Shown: positions 12,301-25,702 of the stretch, piece after piece | Position numbering within the stretch: the stretch's first letter is position 1 | How the letters are laid out: every line of letters starts with the position of its first letter | Assembly: GCA_009829735.1 (NCBI GenBank) | Contig: CM020619.1 | Span: 17,489,816-17,553,815 of the forward strand | Direction of reading: 5' to 3' | Origin: Pyropia yezoensis | Taxonomy: Eukaryota > Rhodophyta > Bangiophyceae > Bangiales > Bangiaceae | DNA: 64,000 nucleotides | Notes under the pieces: model-generated | What the model was told of the DNA's origin: nothing | Databases searched by the model: none | What the model saw: the letters and a program-made list of their open reading frames with translations, nothing else | Translations under genes and position numbers: made by a program

Positions 12301-15300
12301 ACCACCCGAGTCTGAGAACTCCCGTTGCTATTTCAGTTCGACCCCCCGTGAGGTGGTGGTACCATCAGCAGCCACCCTCAGCAGCCACCATCAGCAGCCA
12401 CCCACTGGCTCCGCCCATCCCATCCGCCGCATGCGACAGGCGCCTGGTGGCGCCGCGGGTGGCGGCGGCAACGGAGAACGCGGGTTTGCCAGCACACAAA
12501 CCACGGTTTCCTGCCAGGAAGCACGGTTTCCGGCAATAAAACAAGGTTTCTGACAGGAAAACGAGGTCTCCGACGCTCCGAAATCACAGATTCCGGTCCG
12601 AAAACACGGTTTCCATCCAACAAAAACAAGGTTTCCGAAAGGAAAACGAGGTTTTCGAGAGCCCAAAAACACGGTTTCCGCCCGCAAACCCGGTTTCCGG
12701 CCCTCTGTACAGTACCCCTTGCTTCCGAAGCCCACCTCAGCCGGTTCCTCGAACGGTCGCGCACACGCTCCACGAGTACCTCACTTTGCTTACAGGGTCC
12801 GTGGGCCGCCGTGTGAGCGACTGCCGGGTTGGCATCGCTGGCAAGTGCCATGCCACCCACATTTGATCGATTGCAACGCGGTGGTCACACCACCCGAGTC
12901 TGAGAACTCCCGTTGCTATTTCAGTTCGACCCCCCGTGAGGTGGTGGTACCATCAGCAGCCACCCTCAGCAGCCACCATCAGCAGCCACCCACTGGCTCC
13001 GCCCATCCCATCCGCCGGATGCGACAGGCGCCTGGTGGCGCCGCGGGTGGCGGCGGCAACGGAGAACGCGGGTTTGCCAGCACACAAACCACGGTTTCCT
13101 GCCAGGAAGCACGGTTTCCGGCAATAAAACAAGGTTTCTGACAGGAAAACGAGGTCTCCGACGCTCCGAAATCACATATTCCGGTCCGAAAACACGGTTT
13201 CCATCCAACAAAAACAAGGTTTCCGAAAGGAAAACGAGGTTTTCGAGAGCCCAAAAACACGGTTTCCGCCCGCAAACCCGGTTTCCGGCCCTCTGTACAG
13301 TACCCCTTGCTTCCGAAGCCCACCTCAGCCGGTTCCTCGAACGGTCGCGCACACGCTCCACGAGTACCTCACTTTGCTTCCAGGGTCCGTGGACCGCCGT
13401 GAGCGACTGCCGAGTTGGCATCGCTGGCAAGTGCCATGCCACCCACATTTGATCGATTGCAACGCGGTGGTCACACCACCCGAGTCTGAGAACTCCCGTT
13501 GCTATTTCAGTTCGACCCCCCGTGAGGTGGTGGTACCATCAGCAGCCACCCTCAGCAGCCACCATCAGCAGCCACCCACTGGCTCGGCCCATCCCATCCG
13601 CCGCATGCGACAGGCGCCTGGTGGCGCCGCGGGTGGCGGCGGCAACGGAGAACGCGGGTTTGCCAGCACACAAACCACGGTTTCCTGCCAGGAAGCACGG
13701 TTTCCGGCAATAAAACAAGGTTTCTGACAGGAAAACGAGGTCTCCGACGCTCCGAAATCACAGATTCCGGTCCGAAAACACGGTTTCCATCCAACAAAAA
13801 CAAGGTTTCCGAAAGGAAAACGAGGTTTTCGAGAGCCCAAAAACACGGTTTCCGCCCGCAAACCCGGTTTCCGGCCCTCTGTACAGTACCCCTTGCTTCC
13901 GAAGCCCACCTCAGCCGGTTCCTCGAACGGTCGCGCACACGCTCCACGAGTACCTTACTTTGCTTCCAGGGTCCGTGGGCCGCCGTGTGAGCGACTGCCG
14001 GGTTGGCATCGCTGGCAAGTGCCATGCCACCCACATTTGATCGATTGCAACGCGGTGGTCACACCACCCGAGTCTGAGAACTCCCGTTGCTATTTCAGTT
14101 CGACCCCCCGTGAGGTGGTGGTACCATCAGCAGCCACCCTCAGCAGCCGCCATCAGCAGCCACCCACTGGCTCCGCCCATCCCATCCGCCGGATGCGACA
14201 GGCGCCTGGTGGCGCCGCGGGTGGCGGCGGCAACGGAGAACGCGGGTTTGCCAGCACACAAACCACGGTTTCCTGCCAGGAAGCACGGTTTCCGGCAATA
14301 AAACAAGGTTTCTGACAGGAAAACGAGGTCTCCGACGCTCCGAAATCACAGATTCCGGTCCGAAAACACGGTTTCCATCCAACAAAAACAAGGTTTCCGA
14401 AAGGAAAACGAGGTTTTCGAGAGCCCAAAAACACGGTTTCCGCCCGCAAACCCGGTTTCCGGCCCTCTGTACAGTACCCCTTGCTTCCGAAGCCCACCTC
14501 AGCCGGTTCCTCGAACGGTCGCGCACACGCTCCACGAGTACCTCACTTTGCTTACAGGGTCCGTGGGCCGCCGTGTGAGCGACTGCCGGGTTGGCATCGC
14601 TGGCAAGTGCCATGCCACCCACATTTGATCGATTGCAACGCGGTGGTCACACCACCCGAGTCTGAGAACTCCCGTTGCTATTTCAGTTCGACCCCCCGTG
14701 AGGTGGTGGTACCATCAGCAGCCACCCTCAGCAGCCACCATCAGCAGCCACCCACTGGCTCGCCCATCCCATCCGCCGCATGCGACAGGCGCCTGGTGGC
14801 GCCGCGGGTGGCGGCGGCAACGGAGAACGCGGGTTTGCCAGCACACAAACCACGGTTTCCTGCCAGGAAGCACGGTTTCCGGCAATAAAACAAGGTTTCT
14901 GACAGGAAAACGAGGTCTCCGACGCTCCGAAATCACAGATTCCGGTCCGAAAACACGGTTTCCATCCAACAAAAACAAGGTTTCCGAAAGGAAAACGAGG
15001 TTTTCGAGAGCCCAAAAAACACGGTTTCCGCCCGCAAACCCGGTTTCCGGCCCTCTGTACAGTACCCCTTGCTTCCGAAGCCCACCTCAGCCGGTTCCTC
15101 GAACGGTCGCGCACACGCTCCACGAGTACCTCACTTTGCTTCCAGGGTCCGTGGACCGCCGTGTGAGCGACTGCCGGGTTGGCATCGCTGGCAAGTGCCA
15201 TGCCACCCACATTTGATCGATTGCAACGCGGTGGTCACACCACCCGAGTCTGAGAACTCCCGTTGCTATTTCAGTTCGACCCCCGTGAGGTGGTGGTACC

Positions 15301-17051
15301 ATCAGCAGCCACCCTCAGCAGCCACCATCAGCAGCCACCCACTGGCTCGGCCCATCCCATCCGCCGGATGCGACAGGCGCCTGGTGGCGCCGCGGGTGGC
15401 GGCGGCAACGGAGAACGCGGGTTTGCCAGCACACAAACCACGGTTTCCTGCCAGGAAGCACGGTTTCCGGCAATAAAACAAGGTTTCTGACAGGAAAACG
15501 AGGTCTCCGACGCTCCGAAATCACATATTCCGGTCCGAAAACACGGTTTCCATCCAACAAAAACAAGGTTTCCGAAAGGAAAACGAGGTTTTCGAGAGCC
15601 CAAAAACACGGTTTCCGCCCGCAAACCCGGTTTCCGGCCCTCTGTACAGTACCCCTTGCTTCCGAAGCCCACCTCAGCCGGTTCCTCGAACGGTCGCGCA
15701 CACGCTCCACGAGTACCTCACTTTGCTTCCAGGGTCCGTGGACCGCCGTGGAGCGACTGCCGAGTTGGCATCGCTGGCAAGTGCCATGCCACCCACATTT
15801 GATCGATTGCAACGCGGTGGTCACACCACCCGAGTCTGAGAACTCCCGTTGCTATTTCAGTTCGACCCCCCGTGAGGTGGTGGTACCATCAGCAGCCACC
15901 CTCAGCAGCCACCATCAGCAGCCACCCACTGGCTCCGCCCATCCCATCCGCCGGATGCGACAGGCGCCTGGTGGCGCCGCGGGTGGCGGCGGCAACGGAG
16001 AACGCGGGTTTGCCAGCACACAAACCACGGTTTCCTGCCAGGAAGCACGGTTTCCGGCAATAAAAACAAGGTTTCTGACAGGAAAAACGAGGTCTCCGAC
16101 GCTCCGAAATCACATATTCCGGTCCGAAAAACACGGTTTCCATCCAACAAAAACAAGGTTTCCGAAAGGAAAACGAGGGTTTTCGAGAGCCCAAAAACAC
16201 GGTTTCCGCCCGCAAACCCGGTTTCCGGCCCTCTGTACAGTACCCCTTGCTTCCGAAGCCCACCTCAGCCGGTTCCTCGAACGGTCGCGCACACGCTCCA
16301 CGAGTACCTCACTTTGCTTCAGGGTCCGTGGGCCGCCGTGTGAGCGACTGCCGGGTTGGCATCGCTGGCAAGTGCCATGCCACCCACATTTGATCGATTG
16401 CAACGCGGTGGTCACACCACCCGAGTCTGAGAACTCCCGTTGCTATTTCAGTTCGACCCCCCGTGAGGTGGTGGTACCATCAGCAGCCACCCTCAGCAGC
16501 CACCATCAGCAGCCACCCACTGGCTCCGCCCATCCCATCCGCCGCATGCGACAGGCGCCTGGTGGCGCCGCGGGTGGCGGCGGCAACGGAGAACGCGGGT
16601 TTGCCAGCACACAAACCACGGTTTCCTGCCAGGAAGCACGGTTTCCGGCAATAAAACAAGGTTTCTGACAGGAAAACGAGGTCTCCGACGCTCCGAAATC
16701 ACATATTCCGGTCCGAAAACACGGTTTCCATCCAACAAAAACAAGGTTTCCGAAAGGAAAACGAGGTTTTCGAGAGCCCAAAAACACGGTTTCCGCCCGC
16801 AAACCCGGTTTCCGGCCCTCTGTACAGTACCCCTTGCTTCCGAAGCCCACCTCAGCCGGTTCCTCGAACGGTCGCGCACACGCTCCACGAGTACCTCACT
16901 TTGCTTAGAGGGTCCGTGGGCCGCCGTGTGAGCGACTGCCGGAGTTGGCATCGCTGGCAAGTGCCATGCCACCCACATTTGATCGATTGCAACGCGGTGG
17001 TCACACCACCCGAGTCTGAGAACTCCCGTTGCTATTTCAGTTCGACCCCCC

Positions 17052-20000
17052 GTGAGGTGGTGGTACCATCAGCAGCCACCCTCAGCAGCCACCATCAGCA
17101 GCCACCCACTGGCTCGGCCCATCCCATCCGCCGGCATGCGACAGGCGCCTGGTGGCGCCGCGGGTGGCGGCGGCAACGGAGAACGCGGGTTTGCCAGCAC
17201 ACAAACCACGGTTTCCTGCCAGGAAGCACGGTTTCCGGCAATAAAACAAGGTTTCTGACAGGAAAACGAGGTCTCCGACGCTCCGAAATCACAGATTCCG
17301 GTCCGAAAACACGGTTTCCATCCAACAAAAACAAGGTTTCCGAAAGGAAAACGAGGTTTTCGAGAGCCCAAAAACACGGTTTCCGCCCGCAAACCCGGTT
17401 TCCGGCCCTCTGTACAGTACCCCTTGCTTCCGAAGCCCACCTCAGCCGGTTCCTCGAACGGTCGCGCACACGCTCCACGAGTACCACACGTTGCTTCCAG
17501 GGTCCGTGGACCGCCGTGTGAGCGACGGCCGGGTTGGCATCGCTGGCAAGTGCCATGCCACCCACATTTGATCGATTGCAACGCGGTGGTCACACCACCC
17601 GAGTCTGAGAACTCCCGTTGCTATTTCAGTTCGACCCCTCGTGAGGTGGTGGTACCATCAGCAGCCACCCTCAGCAGCCGCCATCAGCAGCCAACCACTG
17701 GCTCCGCCCATCCCATCCGCCAGATGCGACAGGCGCCTGGTGGCGCCGCGGGTGGCGGCGGCAACGGAGAACGCGGGTTTGCCAGCACACAAACCACGGT
17801 TTCCTGCCAGGAAGCACGGTTTCCGGCAATAAAACAAGGTTTCTGACAGGGAAAACGAGGTCTCCGACGCTCCGAAATCACAGATTCCGGTCCGAAAACA
17901 CGGTTTCCATCCAACAAAAACAAGGTTTCCGAAAGGAAAACGAGGTTTTCGAGAGCCCAAAAACACGGTTTCCGCCCGCAAACCCGGTTTCCGGCCCTCT
18001 GTACAGTACCCCTTGCTTCCGAAGACCACCTCAGCCGGTTCCTCGAACGGTCGCGCACACGCTCCACGAGTACCTCACTTTGCTTACAGGGTCCGTGGGC
18101 CGCCGTGTGAGCGACGGCCGGGTTGGCATCGCTGGCAAGTGCCATGCCACCCACATTTGATCGATTGCAACGCGGTGGTCACACCACCCGAGTCTGAGAA
18201 CTCCCGTTGCTATTTCAGTTCGACCCCCCGTGAGGTGGTGGTACCATCAGCAGCCACCCTCAGCAGCCACCATCAGCAGCCACCCACTGGCTCGGCCCAT
18301 CCCATCCGCCGCATGCGACAGGCGCCTGGTGGCGCCGCGGGTGGCGGCGGCAACGGAGAACGCGGGTTTGCCAGCACACAAACCACGGTTTCCTGCCAGG
18401 AAGCACGGTTTCCGGCAATAAAACAAGGTTTCTGACAGGAAAACGAGGTCTCCGACGCTCCGAAATCACAGATTCCGGTCCGAAAACACGGTTTCCATCC
18501 AACAAAAACAAGGTTTCCGAAAGGAAAACGAGGTTTTCGAGAGCCCAAAAACACGGTTTCCGCCCGCAAACCCGGTTTCCGGCCCTCTGTACAGTACCCC
18601 TTGCTTCCGAAGCCCACCTCAGCCGGTTCCTCGAACGGTCGCGCACACGCTCCACGAGTACCACACGTTGCTTCCAGGGTCCGTGGACCGCCGTGTGAGC
18701 GACGGCCGGGTTGGCATCGCTGGCAAGTGCCATGCCACCCACATTTGATCGATTGCAACGCGGTGGTCACACCACCCGAGTCTGAGAACTCCCGTTGCTA
18801 TTTCAGTTCGACCCCTCGTGAGGTGGTGGTACCATCAGCAGCCACCCTCAGCAGCCGCCATCAGCAGCCAACCACTGGCTCCGCCCATCCCATCCGCCGC
18901 ATGCGACAGGCGCCTGGTGGCGCCGCGGGTGGCGGCGGCAACGGAGAACGCGGGTTTGCCAGCACACAAACCACGGTTTCCTGCCAGGAAGCACGGTTTC
19001 CGGCAATAAAACAAGGTTTCTGACAGGAAAACGAGGTCTCCGACGCTCCGAAATCACAGATTCCGGTCCGAAAACACGGTTTCCATCCAACAAAAACAAG
19101 GTTTCCGAAAGGAAAACGAGGTTTTCGAGAGCCCAAAAACACGGTTTCCGCCCGCAAACCCGGTTTCCGGCCCTCTGTACAGTACCCCTTGCTTCCGAAG
19201 CCCACCTCAGCCGGTTCCTCGAACGGTCGCGCACACGCTCCACGAGTACCTCACTTTGCTTAGAGGGTCCGTGGGCCGCCGTGTGAGCGACTGCCGGGTT
19301 GGCATCGCTGGCAAGTGCCATGCCACCCACATTTGATCGATTGCAACGCGGTGGTCACACCACCCGAGTCTGAGAACTCCCGTTGCTATTTCAGTTCGAC
19401 CCCCCGTGAGGTGGTGGTACCATCAGCAGCCACCCTCAGCAGCCACCATCAGCAGCCACCCACTGGCTCGGCCCATCCCATCCGCCGGATGCGACAGGCG
19501 CCTGGTGGCGCCGCGGGTGGCGGCGGCAACGGAGAACGCGGGTTTGCCAGCACACAAACCACGGTTTCCTGCCAGGAAGCACGGTTTCCGGCAATAAAAC
19601 AAGGTTTCTGACAGGAAAACGAGGTCTCCGACGCTCCGAAATCACAGATTCCGGTCCGAAAACACGGTTTCCATCCAACAAAAACAAGGTTTCCGAAAGG
19701 AAAACGAGGTTTTCGAGAGCCCAAAAACACGGTTTCCGCCCGCAAACCCGGTTTCCGGCCCTCTGTACAGTACCCCTTGCTTCCGAAGCCCACCTCAGCC
19801 GGTTCCTCGAACGGTCGCGCACACGCTCCACGAGTACCACACGTTGCTTCCAGGGTCCGTGGACCGCCGTGTGAGCGACGGCCGGGTTGGCATCGCTGGC
19901 AAGTGCCATGCCACCCACATTTGATCGATTGCAACGCGGTGGTCACACCACCCGAGTCTGAGAACTCCCGTTGCTATTTCAGTTCGACCCCTCGTGAGGT

Positions 20001-21755
20001 GGTGGTACCATCAGCAGCCACCCTCAGCAGCCGCCATCAGCAGCCAACCACTGGCTCCGCCCATCCCATCCGCCAGATGCGACAGGCGCCTGGTGGCGCC
20101 GCGGGTGGCGGCGGCAACGGAGAACGCGGGTTTGCCAGCACACAAACCACGGTTTCCTGCCAGGAAGCACGGTTTCCGGCAATAAAACAAGGTTTCTGAC
20201 AGGAAAACGAGGTCTCCGACGCTCCGAAATCACAGATTCCGGTCCGAAAACACGGTTTCCATCCAACAAAAACAAGGTTTCCGAAAGGAAAACGAGGTTT
20301 TCGAGAGCCCAAAAACACGGTTTCCGCCCGCAAACCCGGTTTCCGGCCCTCTGTACAGTACCCCTTGCTTCCGAAGACCACCTCAGCCGGTTCCTCGAAC
20401 GGTCGCGCACACGCTCCACGAGTACCTCACTTTGCTTACAGGGTCCGTGGGCCGCCGTGTGAGCGACGGCCGGGTTGGCATCGCTGGCAAGTGCCATGCC
20501 ACCCACATTTGATCGATTGCAACGCGGTGGTCACACCACCCGAGTCTGAGAACTCCCGTTGCTATTTCAGTTCGACCCCCCGTGAGGTGGTGGTACCATC
20601 AGCAGCCACCCTCAGCAGCCACCATCAGCAGCCACCCACTGGCTCGGCCCATCCCATCCGCCGGATGCGACAGGCGCCTGGTGGCGCCGCGGGTGGCGGC
20701 GGCAACGGAGAACGCGGGTTTGCCAGCACACAAACCACGGTTTCCTGCCAGGAAGCACGGTTTCCGGCAATAAAACAAGGTTTCTGACAGGAAAACGAGG
20801 TCTCCGACGCTCCGAAATCACAGATTCCGGTCCGAAAACACGGTTTCCATCCAACAAAAACAAGGTTTCCGAAAGGAAAACGAGGTTTTCGAGAGCCCAA
20901 AAACACGGTTTCCGCCCGCAAACCCGGTTTCCGGCCCTCTGTACAGTACCCCTTGCTTCCGAAGCCCACCTCAGCCGGTTCCTCGAACGGTCGCGCACAC
21001 GCTCCACGAGTACCACACGTTGCTTCCAGGGTCCGTGGACCGCCGTGTGAGCGACGGCCGGGTTGGCATCGCTGGCAAGTGCCATGCCACCCACATTTGA
21101 TCGATTGCAACGCGGTGGTCACACCACCCGAGTCTGAGAACTCCCGTTGCTATTTCAGTTCGACCCCTCGTGAGGTGGTGGTACCATCAGCAGCCACCCT
21201 CAGCAGCCGCCATCAGCAGCCAACCACTGGCTCCGCCCATCCCATCCGCCAGATGCGACAGGCGCCTGGTGGCGCCGCGGGTGGCGGCGGCAACGGAGAA
21301 CGCGGGTTTGCCAGCACACAAACCACGGTTTCCTGCCAGGAAGCACGGTTTCCGGCAATAAAACAAGGTTTCTGACAGGAAAACGAGGTCTCCGACGCTC
21401 CGAAATCACAGATTCCGGTCCGAAAACACGGTTTCCATCCAACAAAAACAAGGTTTCCGAAAGGAAAACGAGGTTTTCGAGAGCCCAAAAACACGGTTTC
21501 CGCCCGCAAACCCGGTTTCCGGCCCTCTGTACAGTACCCCTTGCTTCCGAAGCCCACCTCAGCCGGTTCCTCGAACGGTCGCGCACACGCTCCACGAGTA
21601 CCTTACTTTGCTTCCAGGGTCCGTGGACCGCCGTGAGCGACTGCCGAGTTGGCATCGCTGGCAAGTGCCATGCCACCCACATTTGATCGATTGCAACGCG
21701 GTGGTCACACCACCCGAGTCTGAGAACTCCCGTTGCTATTTCAGTTCGACCCCCC
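17052..21755. repeat. Dimeric higher-order repeat (about 1176 bp) in the satellite
   Basis: Two unit types alternate. Units starting at 17052, 18230, 19406 and 20582 end in a variant with CCACACGTTGC. Units starting at 17641, 18818, 19994 and 21170 begin with CCCCTCGTGAGG and carry CAGCCGCCATCAGCAGCCAA. The markers recur every 1176-1177 bp. A rarer marker, CGAAGACCACC, occurs near 18020 and 20372, 2352 bp apart, so a four-unit block may itself have been copied. Confidence 0.85.
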
Positions 21756-22549
21756 GTGAGGTGGTGGTACCATCAGCAGCCACCCTCAGCAGCCGCCATC
21801 AGCAGCCACCCACTGGCTCCGCCCATCCCATCCGCCGGATGCGACAGGCGCCTGGTGGCGCCGCGGGTGGCGGCGGCAACGGAGAACGCGGGTTTGCCAG
21901 CACACAAACCACGGTTTCCTGCCAGGAAGCACGGTTTCCGGCAATAAAACAAGGTTTCTGACAGGAAAACGAGGTCTCCGACGCTCCGAAATCACAGATT
22001 CCGGTCCGAAAACACGGTTTCCATCCAACAAAAACAAGGTTTCCGAAAGGAAAACGAGGTTTTCGAGAGCCCAAAAACACGGTTTCCGCCCGCAAACCCG
22101 GTTTCCGGCCCTCTGTACAGTACCCCTTGCTTCCGAAGCCCACCTCAGCCGGTTCCTCGAACGGTCGCGCACACGCTCCACGAGTACCTTACTTTGCTTC
22201 CAGGGTCCGTGGACCGCCGTGAGCGACTGCCGAGTTGGCATCGCTGGCAAGTGCCATGCCACCCACATTTGATCAATTGCAACGCGGTGGTCACACCACC
22301 CGAGTCTGAGAACTCCCGTTGCTATTTCAGTTCGACCCCCCGTGAGGTGGTGGTACCATCAGCAGCCACCCTCAGCAGCCACCATCAGCAGCCACCCACT
22401 GGCTCGGCCCATCCCATCCGCCGGATGCGACAGGCGCCTGGTGGCGCCGCGGGTGGCGGCGGCAACGGAGAACGCGGGTTTGCCAGCACACAAACCACGG
22501 TTTCCTGCCAGGAAGCACGGTTTCCGGCAAGAAAACAAGGTTTCTGACG

Positions 22550-24963
22550 GGACGGCTGCGGCAGTGGCGGCAGCAAGCCGGCAGCGGTCGCGGGGGCGGC
22601 GGCGGCCCGCCGGCGGCTGCAGTGGCGGCCGCGGACGGCAAGCGGCCAGGTGGCTTCGACTGGGGGCGGCGGCCAGGTAATCGCGATGATGGCGATGGCG
22701 GTTTGTGCCATGCCACTTCGTCGGAGCGTAGCGAGCAGCGGCGCGGCGAGTGCCTCGAAAAGGTCGTCGTGGGGACGGGGGGGGGTCTCCGTTGGGGTGC
22801 GGGGGGGGGGGGGATGACCTGGGCTGGTGGAGTGCCGATGGGGGTGTCTGGTGAAGGAGCGCTGGGTGGCCCGTGAGAACGCACGCCATTGGCGGAGTTT
22901 TCTTCGATCTTTGACACCCTGCCTTCGATCTTTGCCTGGTCGAAGGTCAAAGGCTGTGGTCGAAGCTCGAAGGCTGTGGCTTCCCTGGATGCAGGGGCGG
23001 CATCTGCGGCGGCAGAGCTGAAGGCAGCAACACTCCAGCAGAAGCGGGAGCAGGATGGCACGACCAGGTTATTGAGAGCATGGGAGTGGGGGGGGGTAGA
23101 AACCATCTCGGGGGGGGGGGGCAGAGGGGGACGGTGCTGGCCGCCCGCGGGAAGTCGTCCTCGGTGGCTCGGGCGGTAGCTCACCACGCCCTCAGATGCC
23201 ACCACAGCACACCGTGCGGCTTTCAGCCGGCGCTCATACGCGACACAGTGACAGCCGTCGGCCCTGCTGTACAGGCTGGTGGCAACCGATATCGGAACAC
23301 GACCGTTCCTTTCGGGGCAGTTCCAAACCTGAAAATACTCGAAGATTCGAGTGCATGAAATACCACTACTCGAGCCGATTTCACCATGGCACATACTAGT
23401 GGTCGCCAGACCAAGTTTCAGGTACTGGTACTCGTGCAATAAACTTGAGGCGATACCCATACTCGGTTCTAAAAGTGATACTCATGGTAGGGCCTGATCC
23501 TATCCCTGGGGGACAGCCGCGGAGCTCCTGCCGGAAGTCCCGGCGGGTGCTGCAACGCGGGGCGTAACCTCCTCACGGTCGTCGAGGGAGTCAGACTCCA
23601 ACCCCGGAATCACCATGGCTCCCCCGACGTCAGGGGGAGGCAACTCGGTTATGGCTGTCCGAGGCCCACCTCGAGTGAAGGGGGACTTGGATCGGGGTAA
23701 GACAGGGGGCCTCCCCAGATTGGGGTTGTCCAGGCTAAGAAAAAGGGGAAGTGTTGGTGCGGACGTGGGGGAAGATGGTGGTCAGGAGCGCTAAAGTGAG
23801 TGCAAGCTGCCAAGTGGGCAAGCTTGAGGAGAGGGGCAGTCGACATGACCGTCTTCGCGTCAACGTGACCTGCCGGGGGGCAGCGAGTCACGCCCCCGGC
23901 GAGCGCAGCACGCGCTCTTATACCCCCTCGCCGGGCCGACCGGGTCGGTCGGAACTGCGGAGAGGGGAGTCTGGCAGAACTGGTCCCCCCGCAGGGGACA
24001 GGGCGCGCCTCACGGGGGCGGGAGACAGCTGATCTGGCCCGTTTCTCCCTTGCATTCTATTTCGAGTTTCTCGAAGTCAAGGACACTTTGCTTGATTGTA
24101 AATCCAACATGGACTTGAGGGTTTTCTGCATGTTATCGTCTTGAATTTTCGTGTGGTCCGGTGAGCAGGTGCTGGGGTGGGAGATTATGAGTGGCGAGGT
24201 TCTGAGATGACCCTGGAGGGATAAGCGGAGGGACAGCGGGGCTTGGCCTCGCTTCCCCGTCCCGACAGAGAAACAGTTGGCCCACACACCTTCATCTTGT
24301 TTCGTGGTGAGGGGATTGCCCCACTACAGGGATATCATGTGTGCGACTAGCGCTTCTTCTGGCTGCCCGGACACGGGAGGCAGCCCTTGTGCACCGCCCC
24401 AATTGGGGTGTTGTGTGTGCGAGTGGTTTTTGCCATAAAGAGGACGCGAGAATAAAAGGGTGTAAGCCGGGATAGCGGCCGCACAGGGTGAGAGGACGGA
24501 CATGCCGCGGTGGGCGCTGCTCACGGCCAAGGCAGGCCACAGTTGCACCGGCCAGTCCGTCGAGAATGCACTGCAGAGGGTTTTTTTGGCCTGGCGGGCC
24601 GTTTACGGCTAAACAAGATGTGCCGAGTCTAAATCAGCCAGGCCTGGCCCTGGGTCACCTGTATCCGACAGACATTCTCAGTCGTTACCCGCAGATATGT
24701 CATCATGGCGCAAACAAGAGCGTCCTGACTCCCTACGGTTGACGTCGATTACCGTCAAGTCACGTCGCGCGTAGGGCTTGCGGAGGATCGAGCGCAGACT
24801 TATGCCTGCTCTTCGAGAATCAAGTGAGGCAGGCGTTCGCCATCTTCTGGTTTTACGGGCAACCCTTATTGCCATGCTTCTCATGCATGTTGCAAAAAAG
24901 AGGCAATATAGCAGGCTACTGCTCAAAAAACCTCATTTTCAAAAATACTGTAAATGCATCATT
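22550..24963. other. Gene-poor GC-rich stretch right of the satellite
   Basis: No gene could be supported here. The sequence directly after the array (22550-22870) is rich in GGC and G runs. A minus-strand ORF of 362 codons (23460 down to 22372) starts with ATG but runs into the satellite and shows no recognisable domain, so it is treated as chance. At 23310-23490 there are several short TACTCG-containing direct repeats. Confidence 0.5.
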
Positions 24964-25009
24964 ATGCTCTTGCTCTTGTCCACATGAGACAAATTTCGGA
25001 GAACTGCAA
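24964..25009 (+). repeat. Solo terminal-repeat remnant
   Basis: About 45 bp closely resembles the right-hand end of the 2-kb element ending at 27719: the same CTTGTC...CATGAGACAAA...GAACTGCAA order. No matching left partner was found nearby. It is probably a remnant or solo end of the same transposon family. Confidence 0.55.
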
Positions 25010-25379
25010 ACGTATGTATTTTTCACATTGAAATGATTATTATCTTATCTCAGGACAGGCTGGCATGTGCAGGCCGACCTCTCCGATCGAGGGTAGTCAC
25101 CGGCCGGTGGTGCCTTTCAGGCACGCGCCAGCGGTCTCGTCGAGAGCATCCCTGTTCGAAGGTCTGTACGTATGCAACTCTTCACCGTTTCGTTGCCATC
25201 GACTTGGCACGGCAGATGCGGGTTGCTACTTGAACTTTCCCTCTAAGCACGGTCCTCTGCTCGGGTTCCCGTCTTGCCCCACCCCCGGCCGCAACACCGC
25301 TTCCTTCTCGTTGGCCTGCCACCGCTGCGTTCACCGTTGCCTCGCGCGACGCCTCGGCGGGCCTCTACGGCGTGCGGGC

Positions 25380-25530
25380 CTCGCACCAGGAGCATTGGGA
25401 GCACGGGCGCCCGATGAAGCTGGATCGGGCGCCCTGGGCGCTGTTTATGAGCGCTGTTTGGGCGCGTTTAAGGTGCTCATAGGGCGCGCAAGCGCCCTGC
25501 GCCCAGCCAAAGTGGGCCACCACAGGGTGC
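25380..25530. repeat. GGGCGC/GCGCCC-dense cluster (left)
   Basis: A dense run of GGGCGC, GCGCCC and GAGCGC hexamers, including GCTCATAGGGCGC. The same motif style and that same 13-mer recur at 27800-27905, on the other side of the 2-kb inverted-repeat element. Function unknown. Confidence 0.5.
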
Positions 25531-25702
25531 GCTAACGTTCTTATTTCTCCCAAGAGTCCACTTCTTCTACTTCACAAGCCGCAGGAGTTACCCATGCGGC
25601 GGCGCCGTGAACAAAGCACAAGTCGACGAGACGATGAGATAATGGCACTCAGATGACTTGAAACTCGTCGTGAACGCGGTACATCCATTTATAGTTTAAC
25701 TA

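Larger units (their letters stand above)
1..22549. repeat. Satellite array, 39 units of about 587 bp
   Basis: Head-to-tail tandem array. The same landmark (the GAGGTGGTGGTACCATCAGC stretch) recurs at about 32, 618, 1204, 1789, 2377 and so on to 22342, giving 39 copies with a mean period of about 587 bp (585-591). The window opens inside a unit, so the array continues to the left. The last unit stops abruptly near 22549, after about 230 bp. Units are nearly identical, and most changes fall in one linker segment. A 586-bp form dominates the left half and a 588-bp form, with an extra GT in the GCCGTGAGCG stretch, is common on the right. Each unit contains a block of about ten 20-23 bp sub-repeats and a CAGCAGCCACC-rich stretch. 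Unit length is not a multiple of three, so no open frame runs through the array. The repeated 60-190 codon ORFs on both strands reflect sequence identity, not evidence of coding. Function is unknown; centromeric, subtelomeric or heterochromatic satellite are the options. Confidence 0.97.

Noticed and set aside
32-22342. Repeated ORFs of 60-300 codons on both strands of the satellite
   Set aside because: They recur because the DNA is identical. Frames are lost at single-base unit variants, the unit length is not a multiple of three, and translations on both strands are equally open.
1-22549. CRISPR-like array
   Set aside because: The sub-repeats are degenerate, spacers are not unique, and the context is eukaryotic satellite DNA.
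22372-23460. 362-codon minus-strand ORF at the satellite edge
   Set aside because: It runs into the satellite and is low complexity with no domain. The satellite part is open by default.
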